Shown: one piece after another, positions 26,009-37,261 of the stretch | How the letters are laid out: every line of letters begins with the position of its first letter | Position numbering within the stretch: the stretch's first letter is position 1 | Source: Eledone cirrhosa | Taxonomy: Eukaryota > Mollusca > Cephalopoda > Octopoda > Eledonidae | DNA length: 64,000 nt | Direction: 5' to 3' | Assembly: GCA_964016885.1 (NCBI GenBank) | Contig: OZ024743.1 | Location: forward strand, 341,019,907-341,083,906 | The notes under the pieces: model-generated | The model's database searches: none | What the model was told of the DNA's origin: nothing | The model's input: the letters and a program-made list of their open reading frames with translations, nothing else | Position numbers and translations under genes: made by a program

Positions 26009-26975
26009 TTATATTGACATAATCTTCTTTAGTATATGGGAAGTTCCCATTAGTACTATCTTTTGTATTTCTCCAATACGCGGGTTTCCTGGGATTTGCA
26101 ATAAGTAATCATTAGACTCCTTAAGTATGTTTCCTAGAGCGCCTACATCCACTGGTATTGTTTTAGTTCTCAATTTCCACATCTTTCCAATTTCTATCTC
26201 CAGGTTTTTATACTTGCTCAATTTTTCAAATGTTTTTATAGATACATTCTTGTCTATTGGAACAGACATATCAATTAGCAGGCATACCCTCTTTTTAAAG
26301 TCCTTCAATATTATATCAGGTCTATTTGCATCTATTTTTCGGTCTGTTTGGATGCTGAAGTTCCACAAGATTGAGATCTTTTTCAAGTGATCTTTTTCAA
26401 GTATGGGAGGTGGTTGATGCTCCCACCAATTCTTTTGATGGGGCAGGTCAAAATGCTTACACATTATCCAATGTATGTATTGTGCAGCTCTGTCATGCCT
26501 GTTTAGGTATTCGGTTGGAGCTATAGGACTGCACATTGAGATTATATGATCAATGGTCTCTGGTTGTTTTTTTACATACACGGCATAATGGGTTGCATCC
26601 ATTTTTTATTATGTTGGTTGGTAATATTTTGTTGGCAGACACTGATCTTGTGCTGATATAATCAGTCCTTCAGTCTCCGATTTCAGTCCAGAGGATGCCA
26701 ACCACTGATGGGTTAAAGTTTTGTCAACATCAGGATTGTTAGCTCTTTCTGGATATTTTCCATACAGAGGCTTGTCTTGCCATTTCTTAGCCAGTTTCTG
26801 CTGGCAGTTCTTTCTTTGCAGTTACTTTTACCTGCTTTGCTTTTTCTGTGTTTTCCATTTCAGCAGTAAATGGGACTTCTGAAATTTGTAGTCCATTACT
26901 GTATCTTTGTGCATCTTTTGTAATGGAGTATGATCTTTTGATGCTTTCGTGTTTCAAAACGAGTTTGATCATCAA
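26009..26975 (-). pseudogene. D2 ORF 3' part, duplicated arm
   Basis: Duplicate of the C-terminal coding part: the CX2CX8HX4C finger region (here reading CxVYVKKQPETIDHIISMC with the first Cys pair damaged), RPDIILKDF...LIDMSVP of the restriction-like endonuclease, and an upstream piece separated by frameshifts near 26625 and 26810. It is almost the same as the second arm at 27228-28194, so it cannot be functional by itself. Confidence 0.85.
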
Positions 26976-27227
26976 ATCATGTGATTCCCTGACATATGTC
27001 TAACTGGATTAACGCACGTCCTCCTTCTTTCCTAGGGAGATATATTCTATCTGTATCTGCCTTAGGGTGATGCATTCTGTGCATAGTTAAGAATTTTCGA
27101 ATTATGTTCATACGAGTTATCACCAAGTCACAACCAGTGACCTCAAGAGACAACAAGGTCCGCGATGTTCAAGAAAGAACATACATACTCACACATGCAT
27201 CTTTAGGTGTTTAGACTTGTGATGTAC

Positions 27228-30200
27228 TTATATTGACAGAATCTTCCTTAGTCTATGGGCAGTTCCCATTAGTACTATCTTTTGTATTTCTCCTATACGC
27301 GGGTTTCCTGGGATTTGCGATAAGTAATCATTAGACCCCTTAGGTATCATTCCTAGAGAGCCTACAACCACTGGTATTGTTTTAGTTCTCAATTTCCACA
27401 TCTTTCCAATTTCTATCTCCAGGTCTTTATACTTGCTCAATTTTTCAAATGTTTTGATAGATACATTCTTGTCTATTGGAACAGACATATCAATTAGCAG
27501 GCATACCCTCTTTTTAAAGTCCTTCAATATTATATCAGGTCTATTTGCATCTATTTTTCGGTCTGTTTGGATGCTGAAGTTCCACAAGATTGAGATCTTT
27601 TTCAAGTGATCTTTTTCAAGTATGGGAGGTGGTTGATGCTCCCACCAATTCTTTTGATGGGGCAGGTCAACATGCTTACACATTATCCAATGTATGTATT
27701 GTGCAGCTCTGTCATGCCTGTTTAGGTATTCGGTTGGAACTATAGGACTGCACATTGAGATTATATGATCAATGTTCTCTGGTTGTTTTTTTACATACAC
27801 GGCATAATGGGTTGCATCCATTTTTTATTATGTTGGCTTGGTAATTTTTTGTTGGCAGACACTGATCTTGTGCTGATATAATCAGTCCTTCAGTCTCCGA
27901 TTTCAGTCCAGAGGATACCAACCACTGATGGGTTAAAGTTGTGTCAACATCAGGATTATTAGCTCGTTCTGGGTATTTTCCATACAGAGGCATTTCTTGC
28001 CATTTCTTAGCCAGTTTCTGTAGCAGTTCTTTCTTTGCAGTTACTTTTACCAGCTTTTCTTTTTCTGTGTTTTCCATTTCAGCAGTAAATGGGACTTCTG
28101 AAATCTGTAGTCCATTACTGTATCTTTGTGCATCTTTTGTAATGGAGTATGATCTTTTGATGCTTTTGTGTTTCAAAGCGAGTTTGATCATCAAATCATG
28201 TGATTCCCTGACATATGTCTAACTGGATTAACGCACGTCCTCCTTCTTTCCTAGGGAGATATATTCTATCTGTATCTGCCTTAGGGTGATGCATTCTGTG
28301 CATAGTTAAGAATTTTCGAATTTTTGTATCGAGCCTACGGATCTCTGTGCTTGACCAGTTGATGACATTGTAACTGTTGGTTACTACTGGTATGGCAATC
28401 GTGTTTATGGCATCGATCCTATTCCTTGCATTCAATTCCGTTCTTAAGATTGCTCTTACTCTGCGGTAACATTCCTTCCTTATCCTTTTCCTCATTGTCG
28501 AATGCTTGATTCCGTCGCCTTCACAAACAACCTAGATATTTGTAAGTTTCCTCTTGTCAAGTTCTCTTATCACATTCCCCGATCAAGATTAATGTCTGAA
28601 CTTTTTAGCAGCTTTCCTCTGGTGAACGTTGCTTTGGCGCATTTATCTAGTCCAAACCCCATTTTAATGTCATCACTGAACTGCTCCATAGTGGATAATA
28701 GCCCTTGCAATTGTTCATCATTTTTTGCAACTAGTATCAGGTCAACCATGTAGAACAAGTGATTAATGGTTTTGTCATAGACTTTATATCCATGTTTTGT
28801 TTCATTGAGCATTTTACTTAATGGTATAAGCGCGATGCAGAATAAAAGCGGTGATAAAGATTCACCCTCAAAAATTCCACAATTAATATTAACTACTCCA
28901 GCTTCAAGTGATTTTGTTTCACTATTCAAAAGGAGTGTCGTTTTCCATGTCTTCATACTGAATGACAAAAACCTCCTGACAACGGGAGATATTTTGAAAA
29001 TCTCTAAACATTTTTCAATCCAACTGTGTGGCAAACTCTCGAATGCTTTTCTATAATCTATCCAAACAATTGATAGATTTTTGTGTCTATTATGACAATC
29101 TTCCAGTATCATTTTGTTAACCAAAAGCTGATCCTTACAGCCGTATGATCCTCGTTTACACCCTTTCTGCTCAATGGGAAATAGGTCATTTGTTATCAGG
29201 TGGTCATATGTATATTCAGTTAGGGCTGATGTTAAAATTTTATAGATTGTGGTCAAGCAAGATATCGGTCTGTAATTTTTGGGATTGTTTGTCTCATCAT
29301 TCTTCGGAATGTAATGCCGTTAACTAGCCATGATGGTATCTTTTCTGGCCCCTTAACTATTCCATTGTAAAGTTGGGCTAACAGCTCATGAGACTCTGTG
29401 AAGGCATTTATCCAAAAAATTTGTATTTTGTCTTTTCCTGGGGATTTCCATTTGCTGGTTTTTCTTAGAGCCAAACGCAACTGTTCAACTGTTATATTTT
29501 CCCATATTTGTTCCTCAAGGTGAGCTGTATCTTTCATTTGTCTGTCTATCCATGGGGCATGTATATTATGAACTTTTTCTTCGGCCCAGATCTTTTCCCA
29601 GAACTCTTGCACTTCCTCCTTGGGTGGTATTGATTTAGCAGTTATTGTTGACTTACGAATTTTTCTGTAGAAGTTTCTTTGGTTGTTTTTGAACATATTA
29701 TTGTCCTTATAGAATCTAGATCGTTTTTCAAAGCGCCTTATACGAGCAGCTTTGGCCGACACTTTTTGCTTGATTATTTCTATCAGCATATCTATGTCAC
29801 TTGTTGATTTTATACTGTACTTTCTTTTCAATTTTCTATGTTTAGTTTGTTTAACATGTTCACCTACTTTATAGTTTGTTAAAATTTCTATGTCAGATCG
29901 GAGAAGGTTTATTTGGCGATTGATGTTCTCTTGCCAAGTAAAATTCTTGTGGGAATTCCTTTGTTTTTTCATCTTCACTCCACATAAGTGAGTGGTGACT
30001 TTAGCCGATGCATAAGAGAGATGATTTAAATCAGTAATGTTTAGTTTGTTTGTGATAATAATGTTTTTGAGAATTATGTTAATTTTGTGTATTATCTTTT
30101 GGTTCTGTTTGGAGTTCTGGATCTTAGGGAGGGTGTCTCGTTCCCCCATGTCAGATTCTTTCATTTTCATCCATTCGATCATAATTTCATCCTTCAAGTT

Positions 30201-30843
30201 GGCAAGTTCATTCTCATTCATCTCTTTATCATTTACGATCTCATTGTTTTCATTTTGAGTTTCATCTTGAGCATGCACTCCCTCCACTTTTTCGATCCTT
30301 TCTTTAATTTGTTCTGTTGTCAGTGATTACGCCCCAACCCTGGGATCGAAGTGTTACAATTTACCTCGTTTTCACTGAGACATGTTTCATTTTCCCTTCG
30401 CTGACTTTGTGCTAATAGCTTGATCTGATCAATTTCTATATCAGTTAGTAACCTTTTTTTACAATATTTCTTCGTATATTGGCTAGTTTGTTACTGTCAA
30501 TATAGCCTCTGTTTTCGGGATGTTTCTTTTTCCAGTTGATATCTGTCTGTTCTGTATTCGAAGTATTTGATGGATAGTACATGGCAGTATAGAAAGCCTC
30601 AAGGACTTCTTTATTATCTTCCCTTGACCATTTTTCTCTCTTTTTCTTTGGATTTCTTGGTGGTGAGCATGGAGGGACAACAGTAGGAGTATTCCGGTTA
30701 TGGGAGGTCTCCAGCTCCGAAGTGAAGGGAAGGTTTGAACCATTAGCTGATTTTTCGACCGCAGTCTGGTTCCTCTCTGAGGGACGCGGCCCTTTTTGAC
30801 CCGGGTGACGGCCGATCCGGTATGAGATTTTATCATAAGACAT
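27228..30843 (-). pseudogene. D2 polyprotein ORF, multiply broken
   Basis: All D2 domains are found in order but in six frames. The N-terminal part is at 30445-30843, with a frameshift near 30445. A coiled, Lys-rich middle and the start of the RT are at 29253-30287 (KWKSPGKDKIQIFW is intact here, unlike the 11613-15263 copy). The RT core is at 28570-29256, with YMVDL in place of YMDDL near 28745, so a catalytic Asp is lost. The thumb region is at 28196-28495, and the finger and endonuclease at 27228-28194. A deletion near 28210 matches that of the other arm. Confidence 0.87.
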
Positions 30844-31966
30844 TTACTTTATTTTGTCGCGTTTTATCCTTATCCGCCAAGGAGTAATCATTTCGTGTTA
30901 CCACTTCTAGGACGAGTGTCAACCAAGACTAGAGGGGTCGTCCTCTCCTAGAGACACGACTATTCCCCGCCGGCCGTCATCTCGGTATTTCTTGGTCACG
31001 GGGTTTTCTTTTTTGTTGTTTTTTTAAATTGTTATTATCATGAGTGGTTCCTTAATGTGAGCATTGTGTGGCTTAAGAATGAAATTATTAATAATATAAT
31101 ATACTTTTTGCTGAAGTTGCCTGTTATTGTTGTTGGCTATGTCGGTGGTGGTGCTGAGGCTTTTTCTATTGTTGGTGGGGAAGGGGGAGTCAGCAGTGCC
31201 ATAGTCGTTGTGTTTGGCCGGTGGCCGGGTCACTAAGTCAATCTATTTATATCTTTTGCTAGCCTCTCCCTTGTCTAGTGATACCGCCACCTTCCCCTTT
31301 CTTAAGTTAACAGAAGGTAATGGGGGAATAGTGGTGGTAGCAATGAAGGACTGGTGGCGGCCGTGATGGGATAGTGGTAGCAATGATGAATGGAGTGGCG
31401 GCGGCGGTGACTATAGTGATGGCGTTGTCGTTACTGAGTTTTGTTGAATAGACTGTAGTTTTGTTTGATCTGTGTATCTATGCGTTTGTCGCGTATGTTT
31501 AATATATGTGTTGACATATTTTCTTAACATTGGAATTACACATTTTGTGAAAACTTGAGACAATAATAATAGTAATTATTATTATTATGCTGGGATTGGT
31601 GGTGGTGGTGGTGAAATTGCCGTTATTTGGCTGTTGTATTTAGTGTACACAGAGGGGTGATGGGATAGGTGGTGTTGTTGAAATTGCTGTTAATGGCTGT
31701 TCTATATAGTGTAGACAGAGGGGGTTTTCTTCCATATATAACCATTTTCTTTTTTTAATATAAAATGTATAATACAAAATTAAATATTTAAGCGATATAA
31801 CAGGATATTATGGATCCGATTTTCCTGAGACTTGAGTCTGGTGCTTTATGTATCATTTGTACTAAGAATTGTTATTTCACAATTGATTTAAATATGTTAA
31901 AAATTAAAAACTTATGGGAGCGATTTCATGACCTTCTATCCAACACGTGCGTCTTCTTCCCTATTC
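30844..31966 (-). promoter_or_regulatory. D2 5' UTR, terminal part shared with D1
   Basis: The part nearest the ORF (30844-31035) matches the D2 copy at 15264-15450. The part from about 31300 to 31966 resembles the D1 5' UTR: GGTGG-rich stretches, TGTACACAGAGG, GTTCTATATAGTGTAGACAGAGG, the TTAAATATGTTAAAAATTAA segment, GGGAGCGATTTCATGACC and CGTGCGTCTTCTTCCC. In LINEs the 5' UTR usually holds the internal promoter; no experiment or promoter motif confirms it here. Confidence 0.65.
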
Positions 31967-31980
31967 CTTATTATTATTAA

Positions 31981-33357
31981 TATTAGTGTCAGCAGGGAAA
32001 GCTGCACCACCACCACCACCACCAAAAACAACATCAACAAAAACACGGACACCAACATCAAAAGCAGCCGGATCACCACCAACACCAAAACCAATCCAAG
32101 GAGATAACGAGGAAAGCTCTCCCACTCCCCTACCCCCCCAATTATACACATAGACAAAACAATAAACGCACACACAGACACAGAGACACTCACAGACACA
32201 GACCCTTTGTCTTCCAGCAGTGAAGATGAAGGAAAACCCAAAAGTGTAAAAAAAACAGAGAAAACTCACAAAAAAAGCCCCAACAAAACACAAAAACACA
32301 CACAACAAAAAATACAGACACCACTAACGCAAACACTTCCCCAATAACATCATCACCAACAGCAACATCGACACCACCTCCACAATCCCCGAAACGCAAA
32401 CAACCTAAACAAACACAAGTACAAATAAACACACAAATACCTGAAATTGCAGACACCACACCTACAACAAACTTAGACATACCAGAAACAACACCACCAA
32501 AACCATCGCCACCACCTTCACCAAAACGAAAACAAATAAAACCACACCAACAAAATGTTAAAAACTTCGTGCTTGTCAGAAGTGCCAACGATAAACCGAT
32601 GGCCCTCTTAGCGCGAAGCGAGGACATTCAAACAGAGGGGGAGATTTTTGAAATGAGCACATTTTGCGTGCCAGAAGATTTGCTTCTGGTCCAAATGTCA
32701 CTCAATTCCTTCAAAGAAATTCGAGAGCGCTTTCCTCAAGACGTGGGAACCCCGAATGTGAAACCCACATCAAAATTTTTAAAGGAGTTCCCAAAAGAAA
32801 CCCCACCAACCATGGAGGTCGAACCACCCGACCTTCACAAGACCCGGGAGGTAAGTAAACCTTCCCTCTCTCTCTCTTATCTTACCAATATGGCCATATT
32901 AAGAGTAGGAAGTTTAAATGTTCCCGGCCTGGGGTCACCCTGGAAGCAGGGTCGCCTGCTCAACGACCTCCGGTCGCTGGAAATGGATGTGATTGCTGTA
33001 AGCGAGACCAGAATTTCCGACACGCGCGCACTAGCCCCCATTTTTGACGACTATCAGATCTTCGCATCTGTTAGCAGGCCGGGAATGGGGGGTGGTGTGG
33101 CAGTGCTGTTTAGGAAAGGACTGGATCTCGAGGTAAGGTCGATCTTCTGGGACCCGGACGGGAATTGTTGGTCTTGGATGTGAGCAGTAGCGAAGGTGGT
33201 GCCTTTAGACTACTGGCCGTCTACGCCCCTACAGGGGCCGGACGACCTGACTTCTTTAGACGCCTGGAGACCTTTCTGGGTACGTCTCGCCCTTTACTGT
33301 TAGCGGGGGACTGGAATGGCATCTTAGACGCACGCTGGGATTGTGTGGGAGTAGCGG
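31981..33357 (+). mobile_element. Tx1-like LINE copy T-d, left part (ORF1 end and start of ORF2)
   Basis: A T copy of the same subfamily as 53461-59244, 5'-truncated next to a short ATT run. It begins in the Pro/Thr-rich tail of ORF1. ORF2 starts at ATG 32890 with ILRVGSLN, SETRISDTRA, GGGVAVLFRKGLDLEV and, after a frameshift near 33165, GDWNGILDARWDCVG. It then stops abruptly at about 33357 inside the endonuclease domain, where GC-rich ribosomal spacer begins. Over 32569-33183 the end of ORF1 and the start of ORF2 are in one open frame. The remaining ORF2 resumes at 37590. Confidence 0.88.
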
Positions 33358-33832
33358 GGAACTTCGCCTCACTTCGCGTATACACGCCGTCTTGCCGCCT
33401 GTCTTTCCCGGCAGCTACTCGTAAAAGTACGGGTCGGCGGCGGAATGGATTTCTTTCCGCCGTCTACACGGGGCCTCCCCGAAGGAAGCAAGTTGGCGGC
33501 GTGTTGTCGTCGCATCGACCAAGCTACACCACACCGCCGTCCGGGCGTCGTCATCGGCTGGATTCCCCTGCAGCCACACGGGTCGGAGGCGGCCAACTTG
33601 GCACGCCTTAACGGCGGAACACGCATCGGAGGAGGATTACGGAGCGGAGGCGGAGGGCGGGCGTTAACATGCAGGCGGGGCGGACGAGTTCTAGACGGCA
33701 TGTCGTCGAGGCGGAGACATCCGACATAGCATAGGGTAAGCCGGCATGTACCCGTCTTGAAAACGGAATATTCACGACTCTCAACGGGTAGCACCCGGAA
33801 TCGTTTTCTTCGAGCTCGTCCGATCAAGCTTA

Positions 33833-33844
33833 CCCTATATAATA
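33833..33844 (-). promoter_or_regulatory. Candidate Pol I spacer promoter, copy 1
   Basis: Minus strand reads TATTATATAGGGTAAGC. TATATAGGG resembles the start-site consensus reported for several invertebrate rRNA promoters (TATATANGGG), and it points in the rRNA direction. It is flanked by an 11-bp inverted repeat, ATAGGGTAAGC at 33731-33741 and GCTTACCCTAT at 33828-33838. The role is inference. Confidence 0.45.
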
Positions 33845-35136
33845 GACAGGACCCCCTGGCCGTGCTGCAAAGGCCCTGGACGGTCGTATTCCCCGCTGCC
33901 GACCCGCAAGCTTACGTGTCGGCGGCGGAACCGCCTAGACGGCGGATTGATTACTTTCTCGCGATCGAAGCGGGAAGGCGTGGACGAATAAAGGAACGTT
34001 TGCCGGGTTCGAGGCGGAAGACGGAGACGTCGTGTCGCGTCGCGTAACTTCGCCTCGCGTCGAGTATACACGCCGCCGTCTTGCCGTCTGTCTTTCCCGG
34101 CAGCTACTCGTAAATGTACGGGTCGGCAGCGGAACCGCCTAGCCGGCGGATTGGATTTCTCTCCGCGATCGAAGCGGGAAGGCGTGGACGAATAAAGGAA
34201 CGTTTGCCGGGTTCGAGGCGGAAGACGGAAGGCGTCGTGTCCGTCGGGGAACTTCGCCTCGCTTCGCGTACACACGCCGCCGTCTTGCCGTCTGTCTTTC
34301 CCGGCCGCTACTCGTAAAAGTACGGGTCGGAGGCGGAACCGCCTAGCCGGCGGATTGGATTTCTCTCCGCGATCGAAGCGGGAAGGCGTGGACGAATAAA
34401 GGAACGTTTGCCGGGTTCGAGGCGGAAGACGGAAGGCGTCGTGTCGCGTCGGGGAACTTCGCCTCGCTTCGCGTATACACGCCGTCTTGCCGTCTGTCTT
34501 TCCCGGCAGCTACTCGTAAAAGTACGGGTCGGAGGCGGAACCGCCTAGACGGCGGATTGCATTTCTTTCCGCGATCGAAGCGGGAAGGCGTGGACGAATG
34601 AAGGAACGTTTGCCGGGTCGGAGGCGGAAGACGGAGGGCGTCGTGTCGCGTCGGGGAACTTCGCCTCGCTTCGCGTATACACGCCGTCTTGCCGTCTGTC
34701 TTTCCCGGCAGCTACTCGTAAATGTACGGGTCGGCGGCGGAACCGCCTAGCCGGCGGAATGGATTTCTTTCCGCCGTCTACACGGGGCCTCCCCGAAGGA
34801 AGCTAGCTGGCGGCGTGTTGTCGTCGCGTCGACCAAGTCACAACACGCCGCCGTCCGGGCGTCGTCATCGGCTGGATTCTCCTGCAGCCACACGGGTCGG
34901 AGGCGGCCAACTGGGCAAGCCTTAACGGCGGAACACGCATCGGAGGCGGAAGGCGGAGCGCGGGCGTTAACGTGCAGGCGGGGCGGACGAGTTCTGGACG
35001 GCATGTCGTTCGAGGCGGACACATCCGGCATAGCATAGGCTAAGCCGGCACGTACCCGTCTTGAAAACGGAATATTCACGACTCTCAACGGGTAGCACCC
35101 GGAATCGTTTTCTTCGAGCTCGTCCGATCAAGCTTA

Positions 35137-35148
35137 CCCTATATAATA
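35137..35148 (-). promoter_or_regulatory. Candidate Pol I spacer promoter, copy 2
   Basis: The same TATTATATAGGG element within a repeated block of about 500 bp. Flanks match copy 1, apart from CAGAACCCCC in place of CAGGACCCCC. Confidence 0.45.
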
Positions 35149-35841
35149 GACAGAACCCCCTGGCCGTGCTGCAAAGGCCCTACACGGTCGTATTCCCCGC
35201 TGCCGACCCGTAAGCTTACGGGTCGGCGGCGGAACCGCCTCGACGGCGGATTGATTACTTTCTCGCGATCGAAGCGGGAAGGCGTGGACGAATAAAGGAA
35301 CGTTTGCCGGGTTCGAGGCGGAAGACGCAGGCGTCGTGTCGCGTCGCGTAACTTCGCCTCGCGTCGAGTATTCACGCCGCCGTCTTGCCGTCTGTCTTTC
35401 CCTGCAGCTACTCGTAAAAGTACGGGTCGGCGGCGGACCGCCTAGCCGGCGGAATGGATTTCTTTCCGCCGTCTACATGGGGCCTCCCCGAAGGAAGCAA
35501 GTTGGCGGCGTGTTGTCGTCGCGTCGACCAAGCTACAACACGCCGCCGTCCGGGCGTCGACATCGTCTGCATTCCCCTGCAGCCACATGGGTCGGAGGCG
35601 GCCAACTGGGCACGCATTAACGGCGGAACACGCATCGGAGGCGGAAGACGGAGCGGAGGCGGAGGGCGGGCGTTAACGTGCAGGCGGGGCGGACGAGTTC
35701 TAGACGGCATGTCGTCGAGGCGGAGACATCCGACATAGCATAGGGCAAGCCGGCACGTACCCGTCTTGAAAACGGAATATTCACGACTCTCAACGGGTAG
35801 CACGCGGAATCGTTTTCTTCGAGCTCGTCCGATCAAGCTTA

Positions 35842-35853
35842 CCCTATATAATA
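35842..35853 (-). promoter_or_regulatory. Candidate Pol I spacer promoter, copy 3
   Basis: Third copy of the element, 705 bp from copy 2 and in the same orientation, with the same flanking CTGGCCGTGCTGCAAAGG on the plus strand. Confidence 0.45.
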
Positions 35854-36382
35854 GACAGGACCCCCTGGCCGTGCTGCAAAGGCCCTGGACGGTCGTATTC
35901 CCCGCTGCCGACCCGTAAGCTTACGGGTCGGCGGCGGAACCGCCTCGACGGCGGATTGATTACTTTCTCGCGATCGAAGCGGGAAGGCGTGGACGAATAA
36001 AGGAACGTTTGCCGGGTTCGAGGCGGAAGACGGAGGCGTCGTGTCGCGTCGCGTAACTTCGCCTCGCGTCGCGTATACACGCCGCCGTCTTGCCGTCTGT
36101 CTTTCCCGGCCGCTACTCGTAAAAGTACGGGTCCGCGGCGGAACCGCCTAGCCGGCGGAATGGATTTCTTTCCGCGATCGAAACGAGTAGGCGTGAACGA
36201 ATAAAGGAACGTTTGCCGGGTTCGAGGCGGAAGACGGAAGGCGTCGTGTCGCGTCGGGAACTTCGCTTCGCTTCGCGTATATACGCCGCCGTCTTGCCGT
36301 CTGTCTTTCCCAGCAGCTACTCGTAAATGTACGGGTCGGAGGCGGAACCGCCTAGCCGGCAGATTGGATTTCTTTCCGCCGG

Positions 36383-36910
36383 CTACACGTAAAACATAAC
36401 TTGGAAGACGGACGACGGATGTGCGGCTTGTATCACACACAGACACACACACCATCGGCTACACGTAAAACATAACTAACCAACTGGGACGACGGATGGG
36501 CGGCTTGTACAACACACAGACACACACACAAAACAGAATCCGCCTGCTACACGTCAAACATAACTAACCAACTCGGACGACGGATGGGCGTCTTGTATCA
36601 CACACAGACACACACACACAAAAGAGAATCCGCCTGGTACACGTCAAACATAACTAGCCAACTCGGACGACGGATGGGCGGCTTGTATCACACACAGACA
36701 CACACACAAAACAGAATCCGCCTGCTACACGTCAAACATAACTAACCAACTCGGAAGACGGATCGGCGGCACTCTAACCAAGGCTGTGTCGCATTCACCG
36801 CGAACTCTCTCTCTACGTGTAACATACGCAAAACTAACCAACTCGGAAGACGGATCGGCGGCGGCACTCGAACCAAGGCTGTGTCGCATTCACCGCGAAC
36901 TCTCTCTCTC
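36383..36910. repeat. Spacer subrepeats of about 88 bp and a second unit of similar size
   Basis: CTACACGT plus (C/A)AAACATAACT starts recur at 36383, 36459, 36547, 36637 and 36725 (76-90 bp apart), each with CGGACGACGGATGGGCGG-like and CACACACAGACACACA parts. Two further units then share CCAACTCGGAAGACGGATCG and AAGGCTGTGTCGCATTCACC. Confidence 0.88.
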
Positions 36911-37261
36911 TATTTTCGATGCTAATCGACTTTGAGGGTCGTTGGCGCAACCTGGCAAACGAGCGGCGAGCGAAATCGTCGTAAAAGTTGGCGCGCGGAA
37001 AGTGGTTGGTGGTTTGCAGTAGCAGCGGTGGAAGTGTTAAAAGAACGAACCTAACAATTGGCGGCGGCTAAGGAGCGGACTTGTTTGTATGTCGTCGTCG
37101 TCGTCGTTGTTGCTACGCTAACCCGTCGAAAGAAAGCCGCGTCATTGCTCCAACCCGGTAGCTGCTGCTGCTATCTCTCGTTCGTTCGTTCCTTCCTTAG
37201 CCGCTTTTTGAATTTCTTCTTTTTTTTTTTTGTCTGCCGCCTCGGTGGGCGGATCGTGTCG

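Larger units (their letters stand above)
25864..31966 (-). mobile_element. D2 LINE, full length with an internal 1.2-kb tandem duplication
   Basis: Minus-strand D2 copy. Its 3' end begins with the D2 3' UTR at 25864 and runs through the endonuclease and part of the RT to about 27104. There the D2 3' UTR restarts and the whole element follows to about 31966. The two 3' portions share private changes: a doubled TTTTTCAAGTGATC near 26376 and 27598, and a deletion joining CCCTGACATA to TGTCTAACTGG. One arm was therefore copied from the other, with a unit of about 1220 bp. Beyond the ORF the 5' UTR (30844-31966) ends in a segment homologous to the D1 5' end. The element is decayed. Confidence 0.87.
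33961..36380. repeat. Spacer subrepeats of about 204 bp interspersed with promoter blocks
   Basis: The word GCGATCGAAGCGGG (or a close variant) occurs at 33961, 34165, 34369, 34571, 35265, 35970 and 36174. Spacings of 204, 204, 202 and 204 bp define the short unit, and the 705-bp step marks a higher-order unit that adds the block TCTACACGGGGCCTCCCCG to TATATAATAG. Each short unit holds GGAACGTTTGCCGGGT, ACTTCGCCTCGC and GCCGTCTGTCTTTCCC. Confidence 0.88.
33358..37261 (-). other. Ribosomal DNA intergenic spacer fragment inside a LINE
   Basis: GC-rich, highly repetitive block unlike its AT-rich surroundings. It is called rDNA spacer because it is continuous with the 28S rRNA 3' end at its right side and has the expected layout of tandem subrepeats and repeated promoter-like elements. 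Reading in the rRNA direction (right to left): unique sequence (about 36910-37261), an array of about 88-bp units, then interspersed 204-bp units and longer promoter-bearing blocks. The reading frames predicted here are GC-driven and overlap in all frames; none looks like a gene. The left edge (AGTAGCGGGG|AACTTCGCC) is a sharp join to LINE ORF2. Confidence 0.8.

Noticed and set aside
33833..33844. Plus-strand TATATAATAG as a Pol II TATA box
   Set aside because: It is repeated three times within rDNA spacer with no ORF downstream. The minus-strand reading in the rRNA direction fits better.
33369..36455. Many overlapping Arg/Pro-rich open frames in the GC-rich block
   Set aside because: They occur in several frames on both strands and repeat with the subrepeats; high GC removes stop codons. 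No domain or start context supports a gene.
36383..36760. CRISPR-like regular repeats
   Set aside because: Units of about 88 bp are similar throughout with no unique spacers; this is an rDNA spacer array in an animal genome.
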